A stretch of 64,000 nt of DNA from Hybos culiciformis (Eukaryota > Arthropoda > Insecta > Diptera > Hybotidae), in the NCBI GenBank assembly GCA_964007475.1, contig OZ023273.1, positions 30,491,557-30,555,556 on the forward strand, in the 5' to 3' direction. Shown in pieces: positions 12,901 to 27,900 of the stretch. A program made the translations under genes and the position numbers. Position 1 is the first letter of the stretch; every line of letters starts with the position of its first letter. The notes below the pieces were generated by a model, which had not been told where the DNA came from, did not search any database, and worked only from the letters and a program-made list of their open reading frames with translations.

Positions 12901-15900
12901 TTTCATTAAGTTGGTTTAGATTTATTTGGATTTTGGACCTTTGGATTTTGAACACTTGGATTGTAAACATTTAGCTTTTGAATTATGATTCATTTGGATA
13001 TTCAACATATGGATATTTAAATTTGGATTATGATCTTTGAATTTTATAATTTGTATTATGGATCATTTCGAATTAGGATCATGGACACAATCCAAAAAAC
13101 AATCCTAAAGCTTCAAAATACAAATTAAATTCAAATGTTTTAATCCAAATGTTCTAAAAAGAAATGTTCAAATTCAAAATATTCAATATCAAAATGTTCA
13201 AAATTCAAATTATAAATATACAAATGTTCAAAATCCAAATCATTTGTATGTATATTGAACATTTGAATTTTGAACATTTGCAAATTGGAAATTTTAATGA
13301 ACCAAATATTAACTGACAAAAAGGGTCAAAACGTTTTATTACCTATTAAATTTCACCATAAAATATCGAATAATTTATTTGAAATCTCTTTCTTTCAAAA
13401 TAGTAACAACAACCACACCTGAAACCACGACAACACCAGAAACAACCACAACTGCTGAAACTACTACAACACCAGGTACTTTATATGAAATTTTTGTTCA
13501 AAATTTAGATATTTAGCATATTTTTTGCTTCAATTAAAAGTATCAAGGAAATTAATATTTTCGAGAATAGAAATAATAAAAATTTCTTTTTATTTTATAA
13601 AATTATAATTAAGGACAAATATTGTAATTTACAAGTTCTAAAATTTTAATTTGTTCAATAAACCAATTTTTTTCTATTAACTGAGTTCTTGGCAAGAAAA
13701 TATCAAAAAAGTTTGTTATTACGAAGATATTACCTATTAAATTTCACCTTAAAATATCCAAAAATTTATTTGAAATCTCTTTCTTTCAAAATAGTAACAA
13801 CAACCACATCTGAAACTACTACGACACCAGAAACAACCACAACTGCTGAAACTACTACAACACCAGGTACTTTATATGAAATTTATGTTCAAAATTTAGA
13901 TTTTTAGCATATTGTTTGCTTCAATTAAAAGTATCAAGGAAATTAATATTTTCGAGAATAGAAATAATAAAAATTTCTTTTTATTTTATAAAATTATAAT
14001 TAAGGACCAATATTGTAATTTACAAGTTCTAAAATTTGAATTTGTTCAATACACCAAATTTTTTCTATTAACTGAGTTCTTGGCAAGAAAATATCAAAAT
14101 AAATTGTTATTACGAAGATTTTACCTATTAAATTTCACCATAAAATATCGAATAATTTATTTGAAATCTCTTTCTTTCAAAATAGTAACAACAACCACAC
14201 CTGAAACTACTACGACACCAGAAACAACCACAACTGCTGAAACTACTACAACACCAGGTACTTTATATGAAATTTTTGTTCAAAATTTAGATATTTAGCA
14301 TATTTTTTGCTTCAATTAAAAGTATCAAGGAAATTAATATTTTCGAGTATAGAAATAATAAAAATTCCTTTTTATTTTATAAAATTATAATTAAGGACCA
14401 ATATTGTAATTTACAAGTTCTAAAATTTTAATTTGTTCAATAAACCAAATTTTTTCTATTAACTGAGTTCTTGGCAAGAAAATATAAAAATAAATTGTTA
14501 TTACGAAAAATACCTATTAAATTTCACCATAAAATATCGAAAAATTTATTTGAAATCTCTTTCTTTCAAAATAGTAACAACAACCACACCTGAAACTACT
14601 ACGACACCAGAAACAACCACAACTGCTGAAACTACTACAACACCAGGTACTTTATATGAAATTTTTGTTCAAAATTTAGATATTTAGCATATTTTTTGCT
14701 TCAATTAAAAGTATCAAGGAAATTAATATTTTCGAGTATAGAAATAATAAAAATTCCTTTTTATTTTATAAAATTATAATTAAGGACCAATATTGTAATT
14801 TACAAGTTCTAAAATTTTAATTTGTTCAATAAACCAAATTTTTTCTATTAACTGAGTTCTTGGCAAGAAAATATAAAAATAAATTGTTATTACGAAAAAT
14901 ACCTATTAAATTTCACCATAAAATATCGAATAATTTATTTGAAATCTCTTTCTTTCAAAATAGTAACAACAACCACACCTGAAACTACTACGACACCAGA
15001 AACAACCACAACTGCTGAAACTACTACAACACCAGGTACTTTATATGAAATTTTTGTTCAAAATTTAGATATTTAGCATATTGTTTGCTTCAATTAAAAC
15101 TATCAAGGAAATTAATATTTTCGAGAATAGAAATAATAAAAATTCCTTTTATTTTATAAAATTATAATTAAGGACCAATATTGTAATTTACAAGTTCTAA
15201 AATTTTAATTTGTTCAATAAACCAAATTTTTTCTAGTAACTGAGTTCTTGACAAGAAAATATCAAAATAAATTGTTATTACGAAGATTTTACCTATTAAA
15301 TTTCACCATAAAATATCGAATAATTTATTTAAAATCTCTTTCTTTCAAAAAAGTAACAACAACCACACCTGAAACTACTACGACACCAGAAACAACCACA
15401 ACTGCTGAAACTACTACAACACCAGGTACTTTATATGAAATTTTTGTTCAAAATTTAGATATTTAGCATATTTTTTGCTTCAATTAAAAGTATCAAGGAA
15501 ATTAATATTTTCGAGAATAGAAATAATAAAAATTTCTTTTTATTTTATAAAATTATAATTAAGGACCAATATTGTAATTTACAAGTTCTAAAATTTTAAT
15601 TTGTTCAATAAACCACATTTTTTCTATTAACTGAGTTCTTGGCAAGAAAATATCAAAATAAATTGTTATTACGAAGATTTTACCTATTAAATTTCACCAT
15701 AAATTAGAAAAAACTTTCTTTCAAAATAGTAACAACAACCACACCTGAAACTACGACAACACCAGAAACAACCACAACTGCTGAAACTACTACAACACCG
15801 GGTACTTTATATGAAATTTTTGTTCAAAATTTAGATATTTAGCATATTTTTTGCTTCAATTAAAAGTATGAAGGAAATTAATAATTTCGAGAATAGAAAT

Positions 15901-18900
15901 AATAAAAATTCCTTTTATTTTATAAAATTAAAATTAAGGACCAATATTGTAATTTACAAGTTCTAAAATTTTAATTTGTTCAATAAACCAAATTTTTTCT
16001 ATTAACTGAGTTCTTGGCAAGAAAATATCAAAATAAATTGTTACTACGAAGATTTTACCTATAAATTTCACCATAAAGTATCGAAAAATTTATTTGAAAT
16101 CTCTTTCTTTCAAAATAGTAACAACAACCACACCTGAAACTACGACGACACCAGAAACAACCACAACTGCTGAAACTACTACAACACCAGGTACTTTATA
16201 TGAAATTTTTGTTCAAAATTTAGATATTTAGCATATTTTTTGCTTCAACTAAAAGTATCAAGGAAATTAATATTTTCGAGACTAGAAATAATAAAAATTC
16301 CTTTTTATTTTATAAAATTATAATTAAGGACCAACATTGTAATTTACAAGTTCTAAAATTTTAATTTGTTCAATAAACCAAATTTTTTCAATTAACTCAG
16401 TTCTTGGCAAGAAAATATCAAAATAAATTGTTATTACGAAGATTTTACCTATTAAATTTCACCATAAAATGTCGAAAAATTTATTTGAAATCTCTTTCTT
16501 TCAAAATAGTAACTACAACCACACCTGAAACTACGACAACACCAGAAACAACCACAACTGCTGAAACTACTACAACACCAGGTACTTTATATGAAATTTT
16601 TGTTCAAAATTTAGAAATTTAACATATTTTTTGCTTCAATTAAAAATTACAAGGAAATTAATATTTTCGAGACTAGAAATAATAAAAATTCCTTTTTATT
16701 TTATAAAATTATAATTAAGGACCAATATTGTAATTTACAAGTTCTAAAATTTTAATTTGTTCAATAAACCAAATTTTTTCAATTAACTCAGTTCTTGGCA
16801 AGAAAATATCAAAATAAATTGTTATTACGAAGATTTTACCTATTAAACTTCACCATAAAATATCGAAAAATTTATTTGAAATCTCTTTCTTTAAAAATAG
16901 TAACAACAACCACACCTGAAACTACTACGACATCAGAAACAACCACAACTGCTGAAACTACTACAACACCAGGTACTTTATATGAAATTTTTGTTCAAAA
17001 TTTAGATATTTAGCATATTTTTGCTTCAATTAAAAGTATCAAGGAAATTAATATTTTTGAGAATTGAAATAATAAAAATTTCTTTTTATTTTATAAAATT
17101 ATAATTAAGGACCAATATTGTAATTTACAAGTTCTAAAATTTTAATTTGTTCAATAAACCAATTTTTTTATATTAACTGAGTTCTTAGCAAGAAAATAAC
17201 AAAAAAATTTGTTATTACGAAGATTTTACCTTTTAAATTTCACCATAAAATATCAAAAAATTTATTTGAAATCTCTTTCTTTCAAAATAGTAACAACAAC
17301 CACACCTGAAACTACTACGACACCAGAAACAACCACAACTGCTGAAACTACTACAACACCAGGTACTTTATATGAAATTTTTGTTCAAAATTTAGATATT
17401 TAGCATATTTTTTGCTGCAATTAAAAGTATCAAGGAAATTAATATTTTCGAGAATAGAAATAATAAAAATTCCTTTTTATTTTATAAAATTATAATTAAG
17501 GACCAATATTGTAATTTACAAGTTCTAAAATTTTAATTTGATCAATAAACCAAATTTTTTCTATTAACTGAGTTCTTAGCAAGAAAATAACAAAAAAATT
17601 TGTTATTACGAAGATTTTACCTTTTAAATTTCACCATAAAATATCGAAAAATTTATTTCAAATCTCTTTCTTTCAAAATAGTAACAACAACCACACCTGA
17701 AACTACGACAACACCAGAAACAACCACAACTGCTGAAACTACTACAACACCAGGTACTTTATATGAAATTTTTGTTCAAAATTTAGATATTTAGCATATT
17801 TTTTGCTTCAATTAAAAGTATCAAGGAAATTAATATTTTCGAGAATAGAAATAATAAAAATTCCTTTTTATTTTATAAAATTATAATTAAGGACCAATAT
17901 TGTAATTTACAAGTTCTAAAATTTTAATTTGTTCAATAAACCAAATTTTTTCTATTAACTGAGTTCTTGGCAAGAAAATATCAAAAAAATTTGGTATTAC
18001 GAAGATTTTACCTATTAATTTTCACCATAAAATATCGAATAATTTATTTGAAATCTCTTTCTTTCAAAATAGTAACAACAACCACACCTGAAACTACTAC
18101 GACACCAGAAACAACCACAACTGCTGAAACTACTACAACACCAGGTACTTTATATGAAATTTTTGTTCAAAATTTAGATATTTAGCATATTTTTTTCTTC
18201 AATTAAAAGTATCAAGGAAATTAATATTTTCGAGAATAGAAATAATAAAAATTCCTTTTCATTTTATAAAATTATAATTTAAGACTAATTTTGTAATTTA
18301 CCAGTTCTAAAATTTGAATTTGTTCAATAAACCAAATTTTTTCGATTAACTCAGTTCTTGGCAAGAAAATATCAAAATAAATTGTTATTACGAAGATTTT
18401 ACCTATTAAATTTCACCATAAAATATCGAATAATTTATTTGAAATCTCTGTCTTTCAAAATAGTAACAACAACCACACCTGAAACTACGACGACACCAGA
18501 AACAACCACAACTGCTGAAACTACTACAACACCAGGTACTTTATATGAAATTTTTGTTCAAAATTTAGATATTTAGCATATTTTTTGTTTCAATTAAAAG
18601 TATCAAGGAAATTAATATTTTCGAGAATAGAAATAATAAAAATTCTTTTTTATTTTATAAAATTATAATTAAAGACCAATATTGTAATTTACAAGTTCTA
18701 AAATTTTAATTAGTTTAATAAACCAAATTTTTTCTATTAACTGAGTTCTTGGCAAGAAAATATCAAAATAAATTGTTATTACGAAGATTTTACCTATTAA
18801 ATTTCAGCATAAAATATCGAAAAATTTATTTGAAATCTCTTTCTTTCAAAATAGTAACAACAACCACACCTGAAACTACTACGACACCAGAAACAACCAC

Positions 18901-21900
18901 AACTGCTGAAACTACTACAACACCAGGTACTTTATATGAAATTTTTGTTCAAAATTTAGATATTTAGCATATTTTTTGCTTCAATTAAAAATATCAAGGA
19001 AATTAATATTTTCGAGAATAGAAATAATAAAAATTCCTTATTATTTTATAAAATTATAATTAACGACCAATATTGTAATTTACAAGTTCTAAAATTTTAA
19101 TTTGTTCAATAAACAAATTTTTTCTATTAACTGAGTTCTTGGCAAGAAAATATGAAAATAAATTGTTATTACGAAGATTTTACGTATTAAATTTCACCAT
19201 AAAATATCGAATAATTTATTTGAAATCTCTTTCTTTCAAAATAGTAACAACAACCACACCTGAAACTACTACGACACCAGAAACAACCACCACTGCTGAA
19301 ACTACTACAACACCAGGTACTTTATATGAAATTTTTGTTCGAAATTTAGATATTTAGCATATTTTTTGCTTCAATTAAAAGTATCAAAGAAATTAATATT
19401 TTCGAGAATAGAAATAATAAAAATTCCTTTTATTTTATAAAATTATAATTAAGGAACAATATTGTAATTTACGAGTTCTAAAATTTTAATTTGTACAATA
19501 AACCAAAGTTTTTCTATTAACTGAGTTCTTGGCCAAAAAAAATCAAAAAAATTTGTTATTACGAAGATTTTACCTATTAAATTTCACCATAAAATATCGA
19601 ATAATTTATTTGAAATCTCTTTATTTCAAAATAGTAACAACAACCACACCTGAAACTACGACGACACCAGAAACAACCACAACTGCTGAAACTACTACAA
19701 CACCAGGTACTTTATATGAAATTTTTGTTCGAAATTTAGATATTTAGCATATTTTTTGCTTGAATTAAAAGTATCAAAGAAATTAATATTTTCGAGAATA
19801 GAAATAATAAAAATTCCTTTTCATGTTATAAAATTATAATTTAAGACTAATTTTGTAATTTACCAGTACAAAAATTTGAATTTGTTCAATAAACCAAATT
19901 TTTTAAATTAACTCAGTTCTTGGCAAGAAAATATCAAAATAAATTGTTATTACGAAGAATTTACCTATTAAATTTCACCATAAAATATCGAAAAATTTAT
20001 TTGAAATCTCTTTCTTTCAAAATAGTAACAACAACCACACCTGAAACTACGACAACACCAGAAACAACCACAACTGCTGAAACTACTACAACACCAGGTA
20101 CTTTATATGAAATTTTTGTTCAAAATTTAGATATTTAGCATATTTTTTGCTTCAATTAAAAGTATCAAGGAAATTAATAATTTCGAGAATAGAAATAATA
20201 AAAATTCCTTTTTATTTTATAAAATTATAATTAAGGACCAATATTGTAATTTACAAGTTCTAAAATTTTAATTTGTTCAATAAACCAAATTTTTTCTATT
20301 AACTGAGTTCTGGGCAAGAAAATATCAAAATACATTGTTATTACGAAAATTTTACCTATTAAATTTCACCATAAAATATCGAATAATTTATTTGAAATCT
20401 CTTTCTTTCAAAATAGTAACAACAACCACACCTGAAACTACGACAACACCAGAAACAACCACAACTGCTGAAACTACTACAACACCAGGTACTTTATATA
20501 AAATTTTTGTTCACAATTAAATCATCTTTTTCTTTCAATTAAAAGTATCGAGAAAATTATTATTTTCGAGAATAGAAATAATAAAAATTCCTTTTCATTT
20601 TATAAAATTATAATTTAAGACTAATTTTGTAATTTACCAGTTCTAAAATTTGAATTTGTTCAATAAACCAAATTTTTTCAATCAACTCAGTTCTTGGCAA
20701 GAAAATATCAAAATAAATTGTTATTACGAAAATTTTACCTATTAAATTTCACCATAAAATATCGAATAATTTATTTGAAATCTCTTTCTTTCAAAATAGT
20801 AACAACAACCACACCTGAAACTACGACAACACCAGAAACAACCACAACTGCTGAAACTACTACAACACCAGGTACTTATATGAAATTTTTGTTCAAAATT
20901 TAGATATTTAGCATATTTTTTGCTTCAATTAAAAGTATCAAGGAAATTAATAATTTCGAGAATAGAAATAATAAAAATTCCTTTTTATTTTATAAAATTA
21001 TAATTAAGGACCAATATTGTAATTTACAAGTTCTAAAATTTTAATTTGTTCAATAAACCAAATTTTTTCTATTAACTGAGTTCTGGGCAAGAAAATATCA
21101 AAATAAATTGTTATTACGAAGATTTTACCTATTAAATTTCACCATAAAATATCGAAAAATTTATTTGAAATCTCTTTCTCTCAAAATAGTAACAACAACT
21201 ACACCTGAAACTACTACGGCACCAGAAACAACCACAACTGCTGAAACTACTACAACACCAGGTACTTTATTAAGGACCAATATTGTAATTTACAAGTTCT
21301 AAAATTTTAATTTGTTCAATAAACCAAATTTTTTCTATTAACTGAGTTCTTGGCAAGAAAATATCAAAATAAATTGTTATTACGAAGATTTAACCTATTA
21401 AATTTCACCATAAAATATCGAAAAATTTATTTCAAATCTCTTTCTTTCAAAATAGTAACAACAACCACACCTGAAACTACGACGACACCAGAAACAACCA
21501 CAACTGCTGAAACTACTACAACACCAGGTACTTTATATGAAATTTTTGTTCAAAATTTAGATATTTAGCATATTTTTTGCTTCAATTAAAAGTATCAAGG
21601 AAATTAATAATTTCGAGAATAGAAATAATAAAAATTTCTTTTTTTTTTATAAAATTATAATTAAGGACCAATATTGTAATTTACAAGTTCTAAAATTTAA
21701 ATTTGTTCAATAAACCAAATTTTTTCTATTAACTGAGTTCTTGGCAAGAAAATATCAAAATAAATTGTTATTACGAAGATTTAACCTATTAAATTTCACC
21801 ATAAAATATCGAAAAATTTATTTCAAATCTCTTTCTTTCAAAATAGTAACAACAACCACACCTGAAACTACGACGACACCAGAAACAACCACAACTGCTG

Positions 21901-24900
21901 AAACTACTACAACACCAGGTACTTTATATGAAATTTTTGTTCAAAATTTAGATATTTAGCATATTTTTTGCTTCAATTAAAAGTATCAAGGGAATTAATA
22001 TTTTCGAGAATAGAAATAATAAAAATTCCTTTTCATGTTATAAAATTATAATTAAGGACCAATATTGTAATTTACAAGTTCTAAAATTTTAATTTGTTCA
22101 ATAAACCAAATTTTTTCTATTAACTGAGTTCTTGGCAAGAAAATATCAAAATAAATTGTTATTACGAAGATTTAACCTATTAAATTTCACCATAAAATAT
22201 CGAAAAGTTTATTTCAAATCTCTTTCTTTCAAAATAGTAACAACAACCACACCTGAAACTACGACGACACCAGAAACAACCACAACTGCTGAAACTACTA
22301 CAACACCAGGTACTTTATATGAAATTTTTGTTCAAAATTTAGATATTTAGCATATTTTTTGCTACAATTAAAAGTATCAAGGGAATTAATATTTTCGAGA
22401 ATAGAAATAATAAAAATTCCTTTTCATGTTATAAAATTATAATTTAAGACTAATTTTGTAATTTACCAGTACAAAAATTTGAATTTGTTCAATAAACCAA
22501 ATTTTTTCAATTAACTCAGTTCTTGGCAAGAAAATATCAAAATAAATTGTTATTACGAAGAATTTACCTATTAAATTTCACCATAAAATATCGAAAAATT
22601 TATTTGAAATCTCTTTCTTTCAAAATAGTAACAACAACCACACCTGAAACTACGACGACACCAGAAACAACCACAACTGCTGAAACTACTACAACACCAG
22701 GTACTTTTTATGAAATTTTTGTTCAAAATTTAGATATTTAGCATATTTTTTGCTTCAATTAAAAGTATCAAGGAAATTAATATTTTCGAGAATAGAAATA
22801 ATAAAAATTCCTTTTCATTTTATAAAATTATAATTTAAGACTAATTTTGTAATTTACCAGTTCTAAAATTTGAATTTGTTCAATAAACCAAATTTTTTCT
22901 ATTAACTGAGTTCTTGGCAAGAAAAAATCAAAAAAATTTGTTATTACGAAGATTTTACCTATTAAATTTCACCATAAAATATCGAATAATTTATTTGAAA
23001 TCTCTTTCTTTCAAAATAGTAACAACAACCACACCTGAAACTACTACGACACCAGAAACAACCACAACTGCTGAAACTACTACAACACCAGGTACTTTAT
23101 ATGAAATTTTTGTTCGAAATTTAGATATTTAGCATATTTTTTGCTTCAATTAAAAGTATCAAGGAAATTAATATTTTCGAGAATAGAAATAATAAAAATT
23201 CCTTTTATTTTATAAAATTATAATTAAGGACCAATATTGTAATTTACAAGTTCTAAAATTTTAATTTGTACAATAAACCAAATTTTTTCTATTAACTGAG
23301 TTCTTGGCAAGAGAAAATCAAAAAAATTTGTTATTCCGAAGATTTTACCTATTAAATTTCACCATAAAATATCGAAAAATTTATTTGAAATCTCTTTCTT
23401 TCAAAATAGTAACAACAACCACACCTGAAACTACTACGACACCAGAAACAACCACAACTGCTGAAACTACTACAACACCAGGTACTTTATATGAAATTTT
23501 TGTTCAAAATTTAGATATTTAGCATATTTTTTGCTTCAATTAAAAGTATCAAGGGAATTAATATTTTCGAGAATAGAAATAATAAAAATTCCTTTTCATG
23601 TTATAAAATTATAATTAAGGACCAATACTGTAATTTACAAGTTCTAAAATTTTAATTTGTTCAATAAACCAAATTTTTTCTATTAACTGAGTTCTTGGCA
23701 AGAAAATATCAAAATAAATTGTTATTACGAAGATTTTACCTATTAAATTTCACCATAAAATATCGAAAAATTTATTTGAAATCTCTTTCTTTCAAAATAG
23801 TAACAACAACCACACCTGAAACTACGACAACACCAGAAACAACCACAACTGCTGAAACTACTACAACACCAGGTACTTTATATGAAATTTTTGTTCAAAA
23901 TTTAGATATTTAGCATATTTTTTGCTTCAATTAAAAGTATCAAGGAAATTAATATTTTCGAGAATAGAAATAATAAAAATTCCTTTTTATTTTATAAAAT
24001 TATAATTAAGGACCAATATTGTAATTTACAAGTTCTAAAATTTTAATTTGTTCAATAAACCAAATTTTTTCTATTAACTGAGTTCTTGGCAAGAAAATAT
24101 CAAAATAAATTGTTACTACGAAGATTTTACCTATTAAATTTCACCATAAAATATCGAAAAATTTATTTGAAATCTCTTTCTTTCAAAATAGTAACAACAA
24201 CCACACCTGAAACTACGACGACACCAGAAACAACCACAACTGCTGAAACTACTACAACACCAGGTACTTTATATGAAATTTTTGTTCACAATTAAAGATA
24301 TATCATCTTTTTCTTTCAATTAAAAGTATCGAGAAAATTATTATTTTCGAGAATAGAAATAATAAAAATTCCTTTTCATTTTATAAAATTATAATTTAAG
24401 ACTAATTTTGTAATTTACCAGTTCTAAAATTTGTTCAATAAACCGAATTTTTTCAATCATTTCAGTTCTTGGCAAGAAAATATCAAAATACATTGTTATT
24501 ACGAAAATTTTACCTATTAAATTTCACCATAAAATATCGAATAATTTATTTGAAATCTCTTTCTTTCAAAATAGTAACAACAACCACACCTGAAACTACG
24601 ACAACACCAGAAACAACCACAACTGCTGAAACTACTACAACACCAGGTACTTTATATGAAATTTTTGTTCAAAATTTAGATATTTAGCATATTTTTTGCT
24701 TCAATTAAAAGTATCAAGGAAATTAATAATTTCGAGAATAGAAATAATAAAAATTCCTTTTTATTTTATAATATTATAATTAAGGACCAATATTGTAATT
24801 TACAAGTTCTAAAATTTTAATTTGTTCAATAAACCAAATTTTTTCTATTAACTGAGTTCTGGGCAAGAAAATATCAAAATACATTGTTATTACGAAAATT

Positions 24901-27900
24901 TTACCTATTAAGTTTCACCATAAAATATCGAATAATTTATTGGAAATGTCTTTCTTTCAAAATAGTAACAACAACCACACCTGAAACTACTACGACACCA
25001 GAAACAACCACAACTGCTGAAACTACTACAACACCAGGTACTTTATATGAAATTTTTGTTCAAAATTTAGATATTTAGCTATTTTTTGCTTCAATTAAAA
25101 GTATCAAGGAAATTAATAATTTCGAGAATAGAAATAATAAAAATTCCTTTTTATTTTATAAAATTATAATTAAGGACCAATATTGTAATTTACAAGTTCT
25201 AAAATTTTAATTTGTTCAATAAACCAAATTTTTTCTATTAACTGAGTTCTGGGCAAGAAAATATCAAAATAAATTGTTATTACGAAGATTTTACCTATTA
25301 AATTTCACCATAAAATATCGAAAAATTTATTTGAAATCTCTTTCTTTCAAAATAGTAACAACAACCACACCTGAAACTACGACAACACCAGAAACAACCA
25401 CAACTGCTGAAACTACTACAACACCAGGTACTTTATATGAAATTTTTGTTCAAAATTTAGATATTTAGCATATTTTTTGCTTCAATTAAAAGTATCAAGG
25501 AAATTAATAATTTCGAGAATAGAAATAATAAAAATTCCTTTTTATTTTATAAAATTATAATTTAAGACTAATTTTGTAATTTACCAGTTCTAAAATTTGA
25601 ATTTGTTCAATAAACCAAATTTTTTCAATTAACTCAGTTCTTGGCAAGAAAATATCAAAATAAATTGTTATTACGAAGATTTTACCTATTAAATTTCACC
25701 ATGAAATATCGAATAATTTATTTGAAATCTCTGTCTTTGAAAATAGTAACAACAACCACACCTGAAACTACGACGACACCAGAAACAACCACAACTGCTG
25801 AAACTACTACAACACCAGGTACTTTATATGAAATTTTTTTTCAAAATTTAGATATTTAGCATATTTTTTGCTTCAATTAAAAGTATCAAGGAAATTAATA
25901 TGTTCGAGAATAGAAATAATAAAAATTCTTTTTTATTTTATAAAATTATAATTAAGGACCAATATTGTAATTTACAAGTTCTAAAATTTTAATTTGTTCA
26001 ATAAACCAAATTTTTTCTATTAACTGAGTTCTTGGCAAGAAAATATCAAAATAAATTGTTATTACGAAGATTTTACCTATTAAATTTCAGCATAAAATAT
26101 CGAAAAATTTATTTGAAATCTCTTTCTTTCAAAATAGTAACAACAACCACACCTGAAACTACGACGACACCAGAAACAACCACAACTGCTGAAACTACTA
26201 CAACACCAGGTACTTTATATGAAATTTTTGTTCACAATTAAAGATATATCATCTTTTTGTTTCAATTAAAAGTATCGAGAAAATTATTATTTTCGAGAAT
26301 AGAAATAATAAAAATTCCTTTTCATTTTATAAAATTATATTTTAAGACTAATTTTGTAATTTACAAGTTCTAAAATTTGAATTTGTTCAATAAACCAAAT
26401 TTTTTCAATTAACTCAGTTCTTGGCAAGAAAATATCAAAATAAATTCTTATTACGAAAATTTTACCTATTAAATTTCACCATAAAATATCGAATAATTTA
26501 TTTGAAATCTCTTTCTTTCAAAATAGTAACAACAACCACACCTGAAACTACTACGACACCAGAAACAACCACAACTGCTGAAACTACTACAACACCAGGT
26601 ACTTTATATGAAATTTTTGTTCAAAATTTAGATATTTAGCATATTTTTTACTTCAATTAAAAGTATCAAGGAAATTAATATTTTCGAGAATAGAAATAAT
26701 AAAAATTCCTTTTTATTTTATAAAATTATAATTAAGGACCAATATTGTAATTTACAAGTTGTAAAATTTGAATTTGTTCAATACACCAAATTTCTTTCTA
26801 TTTACTGAGTTCTTGGCAAGAAAATATCAAAAAACGTTGTTATTACGAAGATTTTACCTATTAAATTTCACCATAAAATATCGAAAAATTTATTTGAAAT
26901 CCCTTTCTTTCAAAATAGTAACAACAACCACACCTGAAACTACTACGACACCAGAAACAACCACAACTGCTGAAACTACTACAACACCAGGTACTTTATA
27001 TGAAATTTTTGTTCAAAATTTAGATATTTAGCATATTTTTTGCTTCAATTAAAAGTATCAAGGAAATTAATATTTTCGAGAATAGAAATAATAAAAATTC
27101 CTTTTATTTCATAAAATTATAATTAAGGACCAATATTGTAATTTACAAGATCTAAAATTTTAATTTGTTCAATAAACCAAATTTTTCTATTAACTGAGTT
27201 CTTGGCAAGAAAATATCAAAATAAATTGTTATTACGAAGATTTTACCTATTAAATTTCATCATAAAATATCGAAAAATTTATTTGAAATCTCTTTCTTTC
27301 AAAATAGTAACAACAACCACACCTGAAACTACTACGACACCAGAAACAACCACAACTGCTGAAACTACTACTATTGTAGTAGTACCAGGTACTTTATATG
27401 AAATTTTTGTTCAAAATTTAGATATTTAGCATATTTTTTGCTTCAAATAAAAGTATCAAGGAAATTAATATTTTCGAGAATAGAAATAATAAAAATTCTT
27501 TTTTATTTTATAAAATTATAATTAAGGACCAATATTGTAATTTACAAGTTCTAAAATTTTAATTTGTTCAATAAACCAAATTTTTTCTATTAACTGAGTT
27601 CTTGGCAAGAAAATATCAAAATAAATTGTTATTACGAAGATTTTAGCTATTAAATTTCACCATAAAATATCGAAAAATTTATTTGAAATCTCTTTCTTTC
27701 AAAATAGTAACAACAACCACACCTGAAACTACTACGACACCAGAAACAACCACAACTGCTGAAACTACTACAACACCAGGTACTTTATATGAAATTTTTG
27801 TTCAAAATTTAGATATTTAGCATATTTTTTGCTTCAATTAAAAGTATCAAGAAAATTAATAATTTCGAGAATAGAAATAATAAAAATTCCTTTTTATTTT

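Larger units (their letters stand above)
3927..13403 (+). other. intron 1 of the mucin-like gene, loaded with transposons
   Basis: This 9.5-kb stretch runs from GTATCT after exon 1 to the pyrimidine-rich TCTCTTTCTTTCAAAATAG before the first repeat exon. It carries a foldback element, a LINE fragment on the opposite strand, a hAT-type element, a PIF/Harbinger-like MITE and low-complexity inverted repeats, each listed separately. Outside those I find only AT-rich sequence. That it is one intron follows from the matching exon phases on both sides and is inference. Confidence 0.55.
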
